64,000 nucleotides of DNA, from positions 4,367,137-4,431,136 of the forward strand of contig NC_031477.1 of NCBI RefSeq assembly GCF_000006565.2. Direction: 5' to 3'. This document shows, in pieces, positions 24,023 through 38,779 of the stretch; position 1 is the stretch's first letter; each line of letters begins with the position of its first letter. Position numbers and translations under genes: made by a program. This DNA comes from Toxoplasma gondii ME49. Lineage: Eukaryota > Apicomplexa > Conoidasida > Eucoccidiorida > Sarcocystidae. The notes under the pieces were generated by a model. That model was not told where the DNA came from, ran no database searches, and saw only the letters and a list, made by a program, of their open reading frames with translations.

Positions 24023-26186
24023 ATGTGTTTGACGACTTTGGTGACAGTTCCAGATGCAGACCTGCCGAACTTACCGTCTCCCCACGCTCCCGAAGAGGAT
24101 CTTGACCTTACGTTGAGAATCAGTCTGTCCCCTGCTGACATCGCTGTCTGCGAAAACAATGGAGGAATAGCCTCTAGTGCTAAAGCGGGGGCCTCTACGG
24201 GGACACCTGGCATGCCCACTCCTGGTAGCAAGGTTGGACAAGCTAAAGAAACTAGTGCCTCTTCTAAAGTGGGCATGGCCAAAACAGTTCCTTCCCCACT
24301 TTCGAAGACCGCTCCTCCTTTAAAAGCAGATCCAAGTGAGCCCGTACCAACCAAGGTAGGCGGAGGTTCTGTCGGAGGACCTAAAGCCACCCCATCGCCG
24401 AGCAAAGCAGGTCCTCCGCCAAAGGACAGTGACAAGCCGGGCGGCGTGGCAAAAAAAGCGAGCCCAACGCCACCTTCAAAGGCAGAAGGAGTAGCAGCTT
24501 CAGGAAGTGGAGACGCCCCTGAGGAACCCAAATCAGTGAAAGGCGCACCACTAGGCAAAAAGGGCCCGGGCCCTCTCGGAGTGAAGGGCGGCTCTCCCTT
24601 ACCCCCTCCGGGAGATGCCAAGGGTAAAGCATCACCTGAATCTGCCACCGCCAAAGGTCCTGCGGAGCTTCCGAAGGGGCCTGCGGGGGCTGCAAAGGCT
24701 GCAGTCCCTGGCAAAGCCGCGCCGGTCGGACCGGGAAAAGGGCCCGCGGCCCCATTAGGGAAGAAGGCTCCTGGGGAACCTGTGGGCAAGCCGAAAGCAG
24801 AGATGAAGAAGAGTTCTCCACCAGTGGGAGAGCCGAAGGCTGAAGTGAAGAAGAGCCCTCCCCCACCATCAGGCAGCCCAAAAGCCGAATCGAAGAAGAG
24901 TCCCTCTCCACCACTGGGCGAGCCGAAGGCAGATGTAAAGAAGAGCCCTCCTCCACCACTGGGTGGACCTAAGGCAGAAATGAAGAAAAGTCCTCCCGGG
25001 GCGTCTCCAGCAGCACCAAAGGCTGACAGCAGCACTCCCGCGGCACCGACCGGCGCCACTCCGCCGAAGGCCAAACTCGGAGCGCCGCCAGGCAAGGCGC
25101 CGACTGCTGGAACTGCTGAGGGCAAAGAAGCGGCCCCAGCGAAGAAAGGTCCGTTGCCCGCAAAAGGAGCGGAGCCACTAGGCAAGAAGGGACCTCCACC
25201 GGTTGCAAAGGCAGAAGACACAACGAAACCGCCGCCGCCAACTGCGGGTCAGAATGATGATGCGGACGGTGCAGGTGTATCTGCCAAAAAACAATCACCT
25301 CTCGGGAAGGGTCCGCCGCCGAAAAAAGGGCCCCTGCTGGGAAAGAAGATTCCTCCGGCTCCGGACGCACGAGACGCGAAAGTGAGGCCAGTCAGCGATT
25401 TGGACACCCACACAGCTAGCCTGACCAGGCTGACACATCAAGAGATGTTCTAAAAGATTTCTGAAAGAGGGAACTGGGAAACGTGGGATTCAACCAGTAC
25501 ACTAGAGTGATGCTTTTCACAGGACATTTCTCAGGGGGTTTTACGACGTTTTTGCTCTCTGCTCAACGTCAAATTTAACGTCAGTCCGCGTTTTGGTTGT
25601 GTCCCTCCGCGGTGCTGGTGACCAGGCTGACGACGCTTCACCGGCGAAAAAAGGGCCACCCAAAGGTCTCCCCAAAGGAAAAGCACCCCCTAAGGGTACG
25701 TTGACAAGACAAAAGTATATGGTTACCACTCGCTTCTTTTCTTTAGTGGCACTCACACTTCAATACGGCATGCATGGAAGTTTACCAGCGGGTGATGCCA
25801 AAGATGCAGAAAACAGAGACGGCTTTTCTTCGTTGTATGTGCGCAAGTTCTTCGCTCCCCGTTGTCACTGTAATTGCTTCACTGCACATTAGTAGCTCGC
25901 TTTATGTGCGATTCACATAGTCAACTAGTTGCGGCAGGTTGACTGGTAAGCAGCAGCAGCCAGTTCCGAGTTTTACTTCTTTCTCTTATTTGCGTCCAGG
26001 CAAAGGATTTCTTTGAGACGTGGTCAACCCCATGTTGCAACCGGCAGTGCCGCAAACAAATATGTCTACTCTGGTGGCAAGAGACAGATCTACTGGCACT
26101 CGCCGATCGTTCCATCTGGGTGGTGGTACGCCTATCTGTCGATTTCCAGCAAAGACATTCCCAGCGAGCTCCTTGTTCGTGCATGA
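24023..26186 (+). CDS. Lys/Pro/Gly-rich low-complexity protein with tandem repeats and a small C-terminal domain
   Basis: Model: join(24023..25381, 25626..25695, 25789..25834, 26000..26186), 553 aa, all joins in phase with good donors (GTGAGG, GTACGT, GTATGT). About residues 50-480 are dominated by Lys, Pro, Gly, Ala and Ser. A run of five ~15-residue repeats of the type GEPKAEVKKSPPPP lies at about 24780-24996. The last exon changes character to a compact aromatic segment (KYVYSGGKRQIYWHSPIV, then WWYAYLSISS) that looks folded. There is no signal peptide at the chosen ATG, which could be internal if a 5' exon exists. I do not recognise the protein. Its basic proline-rich composition suggests a disordered scaffold or a cytoskeleton- or wall-associated protein, but this is a guess. 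The antisense open frame over exon 1 is a composition artefact. Confidence 0.7.
24778..24998 (+). repeat. In-frame tandem repeat, five ~45-nt units
   Basis: Five consecutive units encode variants of xGxPKAExKKSPPPP, with changes at the residues after Gly and after Ala-Glu. The repeat is part of the Lys/Pro-rich protein and keeps the reading frame. Confidence 0.75.
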
Positions 26187-27296
26187 ACCTACATAGTATG
26201 TGGCTTCGCATCTTCCTACAAACGACTGTCTACAGGGAAAATATGAGCGCCCGAGTCATTTTTCGAGTAAACACCAGAACAAACTCCCCTCGTGCCCCGG
26301 CGCGGTTGCCCCCAGTCCCTGTGTCGCGAGAGAAGCGTCCGTCACTGCACCTTTGCAGACTCCCGTCTAGCAAGACCTCAAATGCGCTAAAAAAGCTCAA
26401 CAAGGGTAGCCATGTACAAACTCTGCAGTTATTTATTGCCTTCTACCAGAAGTCCCATGTTGCAGATCTCTCCAAAAATGTGATCGCGGCATCTCGTATC
26501 AAATAACTTTTACATAGAGATGTTGTTGTACCACCAAGCTTGAGCTTGACCCGGCTATAGAATTTACCTGCATTGAACAGCCCGTTTACTACTCACGAAA
26601 CACTATCTCCAACTATTCACATAGCGAGTAACTCCTGATTCGCCCGGTGGGGAGAAGCAATTTGACGACTAAACAGGACATGACTATCGCCGACAAGCAT
26701 TAACGCCTTCCGTCGGTCCTCTGCGTAGTGTGGCGCTTTGTGGTTGAAGCGAGACAACTCGTTTTGAATGTTGTAGAGCCGACTGACCGTATAATACACT
26801 TGTATTTTGCAGCGTCACCAAACGAGTGGGATGATCTCTCGTCACTTGCTGCGTTCGCGCCCGTACGTGAGATGCGTGGACGTATGACAATACGTATAAA
26901 ACTGACAGGATTACACCATAATACATTTTGATTCACTACTCAAGAAACATCTGACCGCGTAACAAGAATTCGGGCAACATGCTGCATTAAAGAGATAAGC
27001 AAGAACCTCAGAAAGTAGATTCAATACAAGGCCCCGAAATACGGTGGGACGGCATGCAACAGAAACACTGAGGGCGGAATCTCGAGAAAGCCACAGTTCC
27101 CCGTATGAAGTTATATCCGTATGTCATAGTCATTACACCTGCAAGAACTCCAACTCTACAAGAACCAGGACGCATATAGGTGTAATAGTGACGCATCTTC
27201 CACTGTTCAGGAACGATCTGTATCTCACAAACTTCATCCTGATTTTGCCGAGATTGTCCCGTTCCTCCACAAGCATGCTCCAAAGAGTACTATAAA
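26187..27296. other. Convergent intergenic region, about 1.1 kb
   Basis: It lies between two convergent stop codons and so should contain two 3' UTRs. An open plus-strand extension to 26506 exists in another frame than the preferred last exon of the upstream gene, but it looks non-coding. Confidence 0.4.
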
Positions 27297-29640
<2,344 letters not shown>

Positions 29641-32306
29641 CTTTGCAAATCCGTTCTAGGTCAACTACAGAATCGAGGCACGTGTACACAGCTGCATCAA
29701 CAGATCAGCAGCCATGTGAGACGAAACCAACACACAAAAACGCACTCCTGCAAGCTAGCTGACAGGAAAATAACTAAATTTTCTACAGCTTTCAGCCGGT
29801 GCGACGTCTAGCAACACGAGAACCGCGTCGCACCAATAAGGAACGTAACATCGAAGTGCGAGTAGAAGGAGCCAGGCGACTGGAACACCCGCGTCGGCGT
29901 TCCATGCCGGACGTTACTGTTACTTCGGATGTCGCACTAGAGACGCCACAGGAAACGGTAGCGACGCGGCACCCGCTTTCAGGTTGACGTGTAGAAGGCT
30001 CTGAAAAATGTTGAAAACGCATGTGTACTAGGTTATTTTCGCCGACTTCCGGTGGCTCCTCCACTTGGTTGGTTCACTCACTGTAGTGCACTGTAAGTAA
30101 GTTTCGAGATCAGGTGAGGTGGAACGGGACCGTCTCGATTGTCAAATCCTACAGTACTTAGAACAGTGATTTTTCAGATACTACTGCACGCAGTCGTCTA
30201 CCAGACTCCGATTCTTTATAGCGCGCATTAGTAAACGGTGTTTTGGTAGCCGTAAAGATGTGCAGTGACGGAAGAAAACGTCATTTCCACGGATGACGTG
30301 AGGTAGAGCAGTTCCGACACTAGATGGGGACACTCCCGGTAAACAGTATCACAGGTCGCCGCAAACCGTGCACCTTCTCTCTTTTAAGCTGTGACCTTTA
30401 CTCGGATTCAAATTAATTGTCTTCGTTTTCTCAAAAAACCCGAAGCTGCACCACCGGAAAACACTTTGAACGAAGGTACCCCTTTTTCTTTCTGTGAATA
30501 CGGTTTCGGGGATTTTTCGACCCACCGTTCAAGGGCGGACAATTACTGAGCAGCACCGACACGGCCTCCTTTTTTAGTCACCATGTATCAGAGAAAAAGT
30601 GACTGAAGGTACAGCTGGTGAGCACCACTACATTCCGATACAAAGGGGTGAATGAGACGGCGTGGCAAAATTGACTGTCTTTTATCTCCTGCTCTGTATT
30701 GCTTTCGTTTAGTAATCCCCGTCTTCCACTGAACGATCAGTCTGTACTCCGGTGGTTGACACGCTAATATGTGACGCTGGCTGCTTACTAGAAATCGCGT
30801 GTTCTTCAGTGAAATGACCTGAAACTTTTCATTAGGAGTCTGCTTTCATCGTTACGCGTTCTAGCGAGTGAGCCTGCACAACGTCCACATAGTGCAGGTG
30901 TGGAGGTGGTTCAGTACGCGCCAGCAGTACACATGCGAAAAACCATCGGAAATATTATCAGAAACCGGTATCACTGACTCCCTGTCGCATCTGTGACCAT
31001 CTGACTGTTCTGCCGTAATCAAAGGCGGTGAAATTTGATGTCTCACTTCAAAAACAACGACGCCAGGACAGAAACACCACCACAGGCACACAGTACATTT
31101 TGAGAGGGGACACCTTTTTTGCCAAGAAGACCGAGGCGAAGTTCCGAGAACAGAAATGCTCACTATCTGTGCGCGCTTATCCTAAATGAGTTCACGACAT
31201 CTATAAATTCAGATCGTTTCGACGAATATTAAGCTCCCTAAGCAAGCAGAATCTGCCTTAACGCTTATCGTAGGCCTTCTGACAATCGATAAACGCTGGT
31301 CACAACAACACGATCATCTACAACTATTGCGCTCTAAATTGAAATGGTCAAGTGCCTTTACTTCACGGAGGTTGTGATCACAATTCCAAGAGATTCTCAC
31401 GTGTTCCTTGACATTAAATGGCGCAGCCAGAAGCTATACACGGCTTCGATATACTTTTTTTATCACCGGCCTCCGTCTCTCGGGCCAAGGCGCTTGTCGC
31501 GGCTTTTTGAACGGCCTCGATTTGTTTTATCGTGGGGATGCGTAAGTGCGGCCACTGTCAGCGAATCGCTGCTGAATGTTGACGGCGATAAGCGTGAGCA
31601 ACTCTTCTCCTGACTCTTCTCTGAAACCACTGCTGATCAAAGCTTAGTGTTTTCAAGAATGATACGGCGCAACCTCGGCCGATTTCGCCACGACACTGTG
31701 AACTACCATTGACGCTTCCGCCGTCTCGCATTTAGCACCGCTGTCTACCACATAGAGTAATTACGGCAATTGTAGCGCGCACGCATTGAGATGAGAGGAC
31801 GTATCTCCACCAACCCATCACGTGCGAAACAAATTTGCTTTGCAAATATTCACACTTGTAGATACCGATTGTCCGTCACGGGGAAAGTCGTAGCGAGGGG
31901 GCAGCGAACCGGTGCATGCACACTCCTCACTGGAGGACCGCAAGACAAACCCCAGGTTTTTCCACAGTTTCTTTTTCTTGCGTCACCACAGTGATATTGC
32001 ACACGCACTTTCTGAACTCGTGTTGACCAGAACAGTTTCACAAATGTCGACGTCTAGCGGAGTGTTACGTGAATGCTGAGAGACTTGTCCGACAAATTTG
32101 ACGTGTTGGTGCTTTTCGGGGTGCGGTGGTAAAGCCGTTTGCAGCCGGTGATTGCCCTGCAGTTGCATATGCCCGTCACCACACTTCATCAGACTAATGC
32201 CACTAGGTAGCGTTGCCTGTTACCTTTTCTGAGTCGCACTGTGTACGAACTGACCCCGGGAACTGTGTGTCTACTGTATGCCGTCATTGGTGGCGGTTCC
32301 GTAACT
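29641..32306. other. Divergent intergenic region, about 2.7 kb
   Basis: It lies between two divergent gene starts and should contain both promoters. An open plus-strand frame at 31344-31613 lacks splice support and family similarity. I see no RNA gene or repeat here. Confidence 0.45.
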
Positions 32307-33959
32307 ATGGCAATAGAAAGCGGAGGACTGGGTCCTCGGACTCTGATCCCGAGAATTCTTCTGATATCATCATGGCAAAGAGGTGCCCAACCAGACGAGG
32401 GAACGAAGGAAACAGAACCACAACTCGTTCAAGGAGATGCTCCAGGCAGCTCTGGGAATCTGTCCTCCCCGCAGTGGAAGCCAGCTAATCACCAGCTGCT
32501 TGAGATTTTGCTCCCTCATCCGTCCCAACCGAGCGTAGTTGTAGCCTTTTTATGGTCAAACTCCACATTGTATGAACTGAATCAGTTTACTCGTGACGTG
32601 GGACTGACATCGGTTCTCCTTAGATCACCTGAGTTCGTGCTGGGGAACGGGGCGCTTCTTGCAGCGACACCTTTTGACCCTCTATTTATTTTCCTTGCTC
32701 TTCTTTATCGCCACGCCACCGAGTTTTTTGTTCCTTTCTCTCAGCTGATTTCCCAGTCCGACTATTCTCAGGAGGTTCGCAGAAACCTTACGTGGCTGGC
32801 ATCCGTACCAGAAGTGACGAAGCGAATCTCCCTGATTGCGGACATCCGTAGTGCTGGCGATTCAACCATTGGAGACCATGACACAAGGAAGGGAGAGTCG
32901 CCTTCTGCGTTGCAAAACTCGTGGCTAAAATCAGAGTTCTTCCGCCTCAATGCCGACAAAGCGCGTACTTTCCTTCAGCGGAAACACGCAAAACTGCTGA
33001 AAACAATTCTAGGTCTACGACTTCCTTTCAAGGACTGCGTCGTCTTCGGCGAAAAAACGCAATACAGCCCAGTACCTAAGGATACTAGTCGTGGACCTTA
33101 TACAACAGTTAATTCATGGAAGAATGACCACCTAAACCCACAAAAAGGTAATGTCGCTCCAGGCGATGTGACGGAAAAGATTGAAGTTGACCTTGCTGCT
33201 GCACACCGGATGGTGGACGAAATTCTGTGTGGGTATCTTCCCAAAGGCCTCGCTGCTGCTTTCAAACAACCTTGTAACAAACAGGGGAGGTCGCGAACCA
33301 CAAAGAGGGAGGGAAACGGGAACGCCGTAAGCTGCACACTTGCAAATGTTGCAGAGGATAACGAGACACATGATGGTAGGATGTGCGGCTCGGGGGACCT
33401 GTTTCCGAGTCCTGAAGTTCTAAGCGACACATGTCCAACACTTTCAGCTGCCTCTGCTGGTCGAGAGAAATCAACCTGCGGGTTCGTCGATGGTACCACC
33501 GGTAAAGCAACAAAGACCGAGGAGACCCTGGTGAGCTCTGGACTACATGATGAGACAACAAAACGTCCCGAGGGGCGCAAAAAGCGGCTGCGTGCTCATG
33601 CCGCAGTTGTTCAAGCAGCTACTTCGCCACAGTCTGAGACCAATAGCGCAGATCAGAGTGAATCCGATACAAAAGAGAATGCCTCGCGGCAAGCAGAGAC
33701 AAGACAAGTGGCACGTCAGGCTGACGAGCAGAAAGCAGCAGGAAATACTGACAGACATTTCGAAGACGAGGGGGACACGGCAAACTCTACTTGTAATAAA
33801 AAGTGTAGGAAGGAGAACTCACAGCGTGAGGGGTCCTTTTCGAAAGGCAATGCAGCAAAGTCGGAGGCCGATAATGCTATGTCAAAGACAAAAGCGAAAG
33901 GAGGTACCAGACTGTCAAATCAAACGTTAATCAGTTCGTTTTTTCGAAAGAAACACTGA
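32307..33959 (+). CDS. RNASEH2B: Ribonuclease H2 subunit B with C-terminal PCNA-interacting (PIP) motif
   Basis: Single exon, 550 aa. The start at 32307 was chosen because the following residues (RTLIPRILLISSW) line up with the first conserved strand of human RNASEH2B; the frame is also open further upstream. Seen: the triple-barrel region (SVVVAFLWSNSTLYELNQF), the signature block around FDPLFIFLALLYRH, and the winged-helix region (KARTFLQRKHAKLLKTILG). A long Lys/Glu/Ser-rich, probably disordered tail follows, ending in QTLISSFFRKKH. QTLISSFF (539-546) is an exact QxxIxxFF PIP box four residues from the end. Role: non-catalytic subunit of the nuclear RNase H2 trimer, which removes ribonucleotides and RNA from DNA; the PIP box tethers it to PCNA at replication forks. 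The tail is longer than in the 312-residue human protein. Confidence 0.9.
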   Translation: MAIESGGLGPRTLIPRILLISSWQRGAQPDEGTKETEPQLVQGDAPGSSGNLSSPQWKPANHQLLEILLPHPSQPSVVVAFLWSNSTLYELNQFTRDVGLTSVLLRSPEFVLGNGALLAATPFDPLFIFLALLYRHATEFFVPFSQLISQSDYSQEVRRNLTWLASVPEVTKRISLIADIRSAGDSTIGDHDTRKGESPSALQNSWLKSEFFRLNADKARTFLQRKHAKLLKTILGLRLPFKDCVVFGEKTQYSPVPKDTSRGPYTTVNSWKNDHLNPQKGNVAPGDVTEKIEVDLAAAHRMVDEILCGYLPKGLAAAFKQPCNKQGRSRTTKREGNGNAVSCTLANVAEDNETHDGRMCGSGDLFPSPEVLSDTCPTLSAASAGREKSTCGFVDGTTGKATKTEETLVSSGLHDETTKRPEGRKKRLRAHAAVVQAATSPQSETNSADQSESDTKENASRQAETRQVARQADEQKAAGNTDRHFEDEGDTANSTCNKKCRKENSQREGSFSKGNAAKSEADNAMSKTKAKGGTRLSNQTLISSFFRKKH

Positions 33960-35737
33960 GTGTGTAACTCCTCTAGTGCGTTTTTTGGAAGATTCGGTAT
34001 GTGGATTGATGGGCAGTGGCTGGGCGGGCATTCAGAAACTGAGTACCGAGCAACTGTGGCAGGATGGCATAGGGAATCTTACTCGGTGCTTCGTGTTTGC
34101 CGAGACCTGTGAAAAGTTGATGCTCCTGTTATGGCGTACACATGATCAGAACCTTGCACCTTTGCTTTGGTGCTTGCTCGCGTGTTCGGTAGGAACACCA
34201 CGTGTGTAAGCCGTGGACTTGTTCTTGTATCATGAGAATTGTGTTGAAAAAGGTTTTGATATACGATGATGGACTATAGGGGGAACGGCGTGGAGCGCCG
34301 GCGCGCGACGAGTGTTTTCAGATATAACCTAATGTAAAAGGGTTCATTTTCTGTTGGAGGTCTCCTCGTGCGTAGGAGACCGATGGACGAAGTTTTGACG
34401 CCGAGTGTGTTACTGCGCTTGTTTGGCGCGCGCTGCATGGAATGCAGTTCTGCTCACGCTTTTTCTGCATGGAATGCTGCCGCGTTGCAAATTTGAAACT
34501 ACTCGAACGATGGGAGGAACTGCGTTCTCATCTGCACACCCCATCTAGTACGAAAAGAACGGTTACAATCGTAACTTGTTACATACTGAATTTGTTGCGG
34601 AAAGCCCGAAACATGAAATGAATTGCGGTCGGTCCACATACGACTGCCACGGTGCGATGGACCGGTTCTAGAAACGGCAGGGTTCGTTCTATCAAGACAC
34701 AGGAAACCGTCACCAGTCATCCGTAGCAGCGCGACACAGTGGTTGGTTGGAGACGTTTGTGATATTGGGACTGTGTTACAATGTGAGAAAACCAAAAAGA
34801 AAAACAATGATGATGTGTAACGATGATGCCTCTATTGTCAGCCACCGTGAAGATTGAAAAAAGCAGACTGCCACCAGCCGAGTACGGTAGACTACAGAAT
34901 TGCTGTGATCGCATCGACATAAAAAACTCGCGTATACGTAGATGAAAGAAACCTGTGATTTGTTGAAGACATGCGGCTCTTCTCCTTGCGCCCACCTCAA
35001 GATACTTCATCGAAGTGATACGGACGGTTGCCGAGTTTCCTGCCACGGCTCGTACCACAAAAGAAACAGATTAATAATGCCATCCTAGAGATTTTGAACT
35101 CGCTGTCCTCTTGCACTGCTATGGCTAAACCTGTGCCGTGCTCTGGCCTCCGCTTCAGTTTGTGTTTGCCACGTATTCCAGTGTCATGGAGTAGAACATG
35201 GCATTCGTTTGAGTTACTTCGGACAGAGCCGAACAACCGTCTCCTCATGCGCCCCCCAAAAACTCGAGATGAAACGCTTGGTTCTGGTGCGCTCTGTTGA
35301 AGAAGGTGCTGGAGGCCACCCAATTACCACCATCAATAGCGAAAGCTTCCGTCAGAACATCGAACGCTTCATCTGCTTCTCGGGAGGCGACGTAGCCACC
35401 ACCACGGTCACAATTGTTCAAGGGGTTAGTCGTTATCATTCGTCCGTTCGTCCGTGGTTGCTAGAAGATGTGTCGCCTCACTGACCGACGGTCTCCGAAG
35501 CCGCCGCAGGGCGAGTTCTGGCTGCACCCGAATCGCGGAACAACAGCCTGCATCTCTGTACCCGTGTGACGCGGGCGCCTCTAGGTTGAACCCAGCATTG
35601 GTTCGGCGAAGCGACTGTAAGGAACAAGGCTGGCAGTCAGGGAAAGGGTGTCTTGCGCTGAATGCTGGATCTTCGGAACACGATGTGCTGAACAATCGTG
35701 AAGTTCTCGCACTGCTTGGCTCTCTTGTTCCCTGTCA
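33960..35737. other. Convergent intergenic region with one doubtful small frame
   Basis: Two 3' UTRs are expected here. A plus-strand frame with ATG at 35269 and stop at 35484 (71 aa, MKRLVLVRSVEEGAGG) has coding-like composition, but the opposite strand over the same bases also reads well. I therefore do not call a gene. Confidence 0.35.
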
Positions 35738-37360
35738 CTACCGTTTCTGTTGTTGTTGTTCCTGAAGACGTTTCGCCTTCTCCCTCTTGCGCTTGTCTTC
35801 CGGACTTTCTTCGTCCGCACCAAGAAACGGTGTGTCCTCAGGCATATGTCCAGCATATGCTTCTTTCTCCATGCGCACGAGCTTCTGTTGAAGACGTTGG
35901 AGTTTCTTTTTGTAACGGCGTCGTTGCAACTGGGTGAGGCCGACACCGATTGCGCCTGCAAGACTACTAGCGATGAGGCCCATGTTATTCCGCTTGTGCA
36001 CTTTACGGTCCTCTCGCTCGAGAAATTCGCCCTTTTTGTTTGCCATCCAATACACTAGCATACCTGCGGATGCCAACGCCATGCTGACAATGGACGCAGC
36101 CCCAGCAAAGCTTTTTTTCTTCTGCAGATTCTTGAACTTCTGTAAGTCTTTGATAACTGCAGGACAACGTCGCATCCGATCAAGCACATTCCACATTTGA
36201 CAATAGGTAAAAGAGCACGAACAGTCTGTGACATCGGGCGGTTTTTCGGCTTCTTTGCCTCGAACACGTGGCGGACGACTTGTAATTTGCAGCCCTGGGT
36301 GGCCAGATCGTCCTTTATACCTACTCTTGGGCAGTTGAAGCATCAACAGAGAAAGCGAAGAGGCAGCAACACCTACTTTACAAAGAAACTCCACAGCGGC
36401 ATTCCCATTGTCAAGCGAGTACTGGAACACTTACATGCGGGCGATTCTTCTGGGTCCAAGTCATCATCTTCCGATTGGTACTGTTGCAGAAGTTTTTTTC
36501 TCTCTCTGTCAGCTGCACACACACCAGACCCGCGCATATCCAATTTCACATCGAAGGCTCTAAGACACAATTTTTAGCAAGCGGCTTCTTGGCGTCCGAC
36601 CTCCGTGCTACTAAACGTGTCCACAGCAGAAGCGTGCTCGAACATTTGAATGTTTCTACCGCAGACGCAATCACCCAGTTGCTTTCACCAGCTGGACACA
36701 GGACCACCACTGTTACTGGCTCCAGAGTTCAGGCAAGGATAAAGGTCACTAGGATGCTAAATTCCAGCACCTTTCACCTGTCTTACGCAGTCCAGTGTGG
36801 TGGTGGTGCAGAGACCCAAGAGAACTGGGCTGTCTGTATCCCGTATGTGGAACCGCATTTGCGCCTACGTTTCGTTCACCACGAAGAAACGACCTCCCGT
36901 GCCTCCCGTACTTTGCCCCCAAAGTACTCTCCGTTCGATCCCTACCTTTCATCTTGCGGTATTCGCGGTTCTCCGAAAGAAGCTCGTTCATCGTCTCGAG
37001 AAGCTTTGTCTGCTGCTCTTTGCGCATCTTGCTTCTTGTAGTTTTCTGTGCATTTTCTTCTCCATCCTTTGCGTCGTCATTGTCGGCCGTTGTTTCCACT
37101 GATTGCTGATTCTTTTTCGTATTTGCTGCCTCTCTCCGGTCCTTAATAACAGAGGGGCCGTTATCAGTCAAGTCGAGTTCTTCACTGCCTCCTGCGCCTT
37201 GCTCTGTAGCGACATGCGCTCCGGAAGAAGGAGGTCGCGCAGCTGCCACACTAAGAAACAAGATTCCGAGAGCAACAAGGATTGCAGCTCTACGGAGTAC
37301 CGCACACCGCACCCGATACAGTGCCCAGATGTTGGGTTTTGAGCCGTTCGGGGCCTCCAT
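35738..37360 (-). CDS. Membrane protein with N-terminal signal/anchor, two transmembrane segments and coiled coil
   Basis: Model: complement(35738..36375, 36435..36512, 36946..37360), 376 aa, in phase. Residues about 24-42 are hydrophobic (AAILVALGILFLSVAAA), fitting a signal peptide after an unusually long n-region, or a signal anchor. A charged segment with predicted helix (LLETMNELLSENREY, ADRERKKLLQQYQ, then the acidic SEDDDLDPEE) follows across exons 1-2. Exon 3 has two hydrophobic stretches, about 253-276 (AASIVSMALASAGMLVYW) and 295-313 (LIASSLAGAIGVGL). A basic coiled coil (RRRYKKKLQRLQQKLVRMEK) and a Lys/Gln-rich tail end the protein. No family is recognised. The ~59-nt second intron was chosen on phase; if exon 3 is a separate gene, its first ATG would be within 35738-36191. 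Confidence 0.6.
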
Positions 37361-38779
37361 GGCGGCAAGGGCTGAACCGGAAAATGAGGATGTATAGAGG
37401 TAGTGGCGATGATGGAGTCCTGTCCAGCTGTGTGGAGATCATATTCCGCAGTTGGGTGTGCACTGATTCTTAAAAACTAGAGGCAGACATGCAGGCGGGC
37501 GCGAGTGGAGCCACAGTTTTCTTTTGCCCGAAATATCGAGGCGTCCCTGCCCGCCGGAAGTGCTAGCTCTCATGCACAAGACCTTGACTCCAAACTGTTA
37601 TTTGTCCAAGATCCACCACTCCAACCCAATACGGACAACATGTTATCAGTCTCCCGACTGCGAATTAACCATGACAGTGAATTTGTCCCTGCCCTCCAAT
37701 TTGCCAGATCACCACACTAATAACCTCTCCGCTGAATGCGGCACCGGCAGCTACTCAACGGTCTCGACTCTTGGGCCTCATCTGAGCAGCAGCTTTCAGA
37801 AGCGGGCTGGCATCCGGGAATGCCCCTCGACAATTCATCCCTCCCGAATAAATACAGAATACCTTCAGAAAAAAGCCATTCTGCGCCATCGCACCACTGT
37901 TGATTGGAACTTCGTATTCCAGGTACTCCAAGACCCCCAACGAGTTCTCGGTCAAAACACGTGGCTCGAACCCGGTGTACTCTTGACATCGCCTCCTTTA
38001 AGGCGCTCGTGGCGAACCACCACCGCACGACGATTGGTGCCTGAAAGGGTACCGCCGGACATAAATTAAATCGAGCCCAATCAACCCGGCTTATAATAGG
38101 AGAAACCCGAGGCAGCAGCGGTTCTGCAAGAGACCGACATTGCCACTAAGCGCGATGGCGTCCCCAGATGCGCGTTCTCGGAAGGAGTTGCGAGGGCGTG
38201 GACACTAGTTCTTATCGTCGCTCCTGCCATCGCCACAGTGGTGGAGGATTATTATTCGGCAAACTTGTTGTCACACTTGCCCACTTCCTCAGTCTGGAAC
38301 CTTTTGGTTCGCACGAGAGTCCGTACCGTCGTTTCGCTGCCTTCCCACTCTTGAGTTGGTTGTTTCACGCGTTTCTGCCGCGTGATAGGTGTCGACTAAA
38401 GCGGTGTGGGGTTCGTCATATCTTTCCCCCGCTCGGACCTACGCAATATTTTGACAGTCACCCATTCATAGACGAAGAATGAAGGTAAGACTGGGCGTAA
38501 TTTGGACGGCTCCTTTAGTCAGACCACCAATGCCGCTGTGCGACTCTTGGGAACGAAGAAATTTTCGCAGCTGCCAACGGGAGCCACCGAACGACGTCAT
38601 GCGACAGTTAGTTTTTAGTTGATAAATAATATGGAGGAGTAGGAATGTCAAAAGGTGGCTGTCTTGACAAACGGTATGTGCGTGCAACTTCTGAGACATA
38701 GGTATCTCACGGGTTTGGCGACTGGGTTTTCGCAGCTGCGCTCCCCGCGACTTGGGAAACAACCCCACATAAGTGTAGC
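37361..38779. other. Divergent intergenic region, about 1.4 kb
   Basis: It lies between the start of the minus-strand membrane protein and the start of the nucleolin-like gene, so it presumably holds both promoters. No coding sequence or RNA gene is supported. Confidence 0.45.

Noticed and set aside
23914..25221. 435-aa open frame on the minus strand opposite the Lys/Pro-rich gene
   Set aside because: It is a compositional mirror of the plus-strand repeats (Gly/Pro/Phe runs) and lacks splice logic or domains. The plus-strand model has phased introns.
35245..35484. Coding-like frames on both strands around 35.25-35.48 kb
   Set aside because: Neither strand has a supporting neighbour exon, signal or motif, and both cannot be real on composition alone.
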